Source: Bradyrhizobium diazoefficiens (GTDB lineage Bacteria > Pseudomonadota > Alphaproteobacteria > Rhizobiales > Xanthobacteraceae). Taken from it: a stretch of 64,000 nucleotides of DNA. The notes under the pieces were generated by a model. It had not been told where the DNA came from. It did not search any database and saw only the letters and a list, made by a program, of their open reading frames with translations. A program made the position numbers and the translations under genes. How positions within the stretch are numbered: the first letter of the stretch is position 1; each line of letters starts with the position of its first letter. The stretch covers positions 8,021,096 to 8,085,095 of the forward strand of contig NZ_CP067102.1 in assembly GCF_016616885.1 (NCBI RefSeq), written 5' to 3'. Of the stretch, positions 62,833 through 64,000 are shown piece after piece.

Positions 62833-64000
62833 GCTGTCTGTCACAATTCACCCTCGCGGTCTTTGGGCGACCGGTCTTCCGTCGGCAGACTTTCGTCGTG
62901 TCCGCGAAGCGGCGTTCCGTAACTCTACCTGCCGTTGTTTTTGCAACAGCGGAAACCTTCACTGCGCTGCGCTGCGAAAAACCCCTGCGGGGCGGGCGCA
63001 AGTTGCATTCTCGCGCGCGCGGGTTCTGCACACCGTAGTTCACCGGAAGACGTTTCGCTGTGGAGTTACCCTGCGAAACGAGACTCAAAAAACGATGTCT
63101 CGCTAATCACTTATCGACATAGCGGCGACAAGCATTTGGAAAATTCGCGCGCACGGCACGCGCGTGACGCTTTTGTAAAAAATTTTTGGCGGTGGCGGGG
63201 AATTGTCACATGACGCGCGCGGTTTTCGAATCTGTGCACGAATCCAGAAACTTGCTCCGAAGCCTGTGAACAACTCCTGCGCGGCGTTAACGCTGGTCAA
63301 GTTTTTTGATGCCTCAAGTGTGAATCAATTTCGTTGCGAGTCTTTCCGCTTAGTGTATTCCTTAAGTCGTTCGCGGCGCCCACGATCTTGAGACCAGCGC
63401 GGTATCGGAAACGGGGCGAGCGTGCAAATCGGCGGCGGTGTGCACGTGGGCGACGCTTCAACAAGCGATTGTCGGATCAAAACCCATAGCAATGTGGGAA
63501 CGGTAGCTCTTTGTCTGAATGTCTCCAAGCGGGATTTTTCTTATCTCGCTCGCGCCCAGGACGTCATGAGGCTACCCCGACACACGTGATGGCGTAGCCG
63601 AGCGGACGAACAGTGCAGACGGGCGGGACATCAGCGACTTCGGTGGCAGTTGTCTTCTAGGACACGCAGGACCTTGTCGTGAGCAATCACGGCAGGACGG
63701 GGAGGTATCATGTTTTACAGACTCAACGCGGTATTGAAGCAAATCTCTTTTTCGAACGATGCCGTTCCGGACCTGTCGGACTTCCAACCTCCCGCGTGTG
63801 ACGACGCGCCGAGTATGCGCTGACCTCGCGACTCCTCCATCTCTGACATCGCTGATCTGACCGCGGCGTTCGCGCCGAATGGTCGAGCTATGTCCGCAGA
63901 TGGACTCGCTTGAGGTCGCGCCATTGCAGAAACCCTGATGGCAGGAACTCTGCATGGCGCCCACCACGCAACCTTATCTCTCAAGAAAAGTTCTCAAATG
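62833..64000. other. long non-coding stretch, candidate dnaA leader / oriC region
   Basis: No supported gene is found in 1.17 kb. The segment 63100-63330 has an A/T-rich patch (TTTTGTAAAAAATTTTT, 63171-63187) and several sequences one base from the DnaA box TTATNCACA: TTATCGACA (63111-63119), the complement of TGTGAACAA (63265-63273) and the complement of TGTGAATCA (about 63319). Taken with rpsT upstream, an origin or dnaA control region is plausible. The boxes are imperfect, so this is a suggestion. Confidence 0.4.

Noticed and set aside
63998..64000. ATG at the very end of the window as the dnaA start
   Set aside because: No codons follow it in the window, so nothing supports it.

Overview
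The window is high-GC DNA from an alphaproteobacterium of the Rhizobiales, most likely Bradyrhizobium or a close relative. The evidence is the gene families: an HWE-type sensor kinase, many c-di-GMP enzymes, a branched-chain amino acid ABC transporter, a TctC-type binding protein, MmcB, a YdiF-type CoA transferase, and rpsT placed as it is upstream of dnaA in this order. The dispersed palindromic intergenic repeats also fit. Assignment is by recognition of families, not by database search.

Layout. 0-10.3 kb: partial mmcB, two convergent GH13 glucosidases, a metallo-beta-lactamase-fold hydrolase, a PHB-depolymerase-type esterase, a DHA2 drug exporter divergent from a luciferase-like monooxygenase, and a cytochrome P450. 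10.3-14 kb: repeat-rich DNA with a short-chain dehydrogenase remnant, an HWE histidine kinase and a GGDEF-EAL protein. 14-19.1 kb: a sigma-54 activator, a near-consensus -24/-12 promoter, an MHS-type transporter and a large CoA transferase, probably one catabolic regulon. 19.2-25.4 kb: a complete branched-chain amino acid-type ABC transporter (binding protein, two ATPases, two permeases), split by an intact IS481-family element that landed in the centre of a palindromic repeat. 25.6-29.8 kb: a dual GGDEF-EAL sensor and a GGEEF cyclase in tandem.

29.8-33.4 kb: a small degraded island at the 3' end of tRNA-Arg(CCG). It is bounded by 15-bp direct repeats and carries a putative HExxH protein and a gene broken by both a frameshift and an IS256-family element. 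33.5-47.5 kb: an amidase divergent from a CadC-like TPR regulator, an alkyl-base glycosylase homologue, an isoprenyl transferase, a regulator/membrane-protein pair, a secreted trypsin-like protease, an ArsR-SRPBCC-DUF899 operon, a TctC-type binding protein, a VOC protein, an HD-GYP protein and a Fic enzyme.

47.6-54.4 kb: a 1288-residue autotransporter and two paralogous AraC-type regulators. This cargo is flanked by 99-bp direct copies of the 3' end and terminator of the aldehyde-oxidase gene that follows (54.4-56.7 kb), which points to insertion by homologous exchange. 57.5-62.1 kb: an alpha/beta hydrolase that lost its N-terminus to a repeat, a dienelactone hydrolase, small secreted proteins, a polysaccharide-export lipoprotein and MsrA. 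62.4-64 kb: rpsT with its terminator, then 1.1 kb without a convincing gene that may hold the dnaA leader or part of oriC.

The most interesting signals are the aldehyde-oxidase-flanked autotransporter cargo, the tRNA-Arg mini-island with its reconstructable broken gene, the sigma-54 CoA-transferase regulon, and the IS481 insertion inside the ABC-transporter operon.
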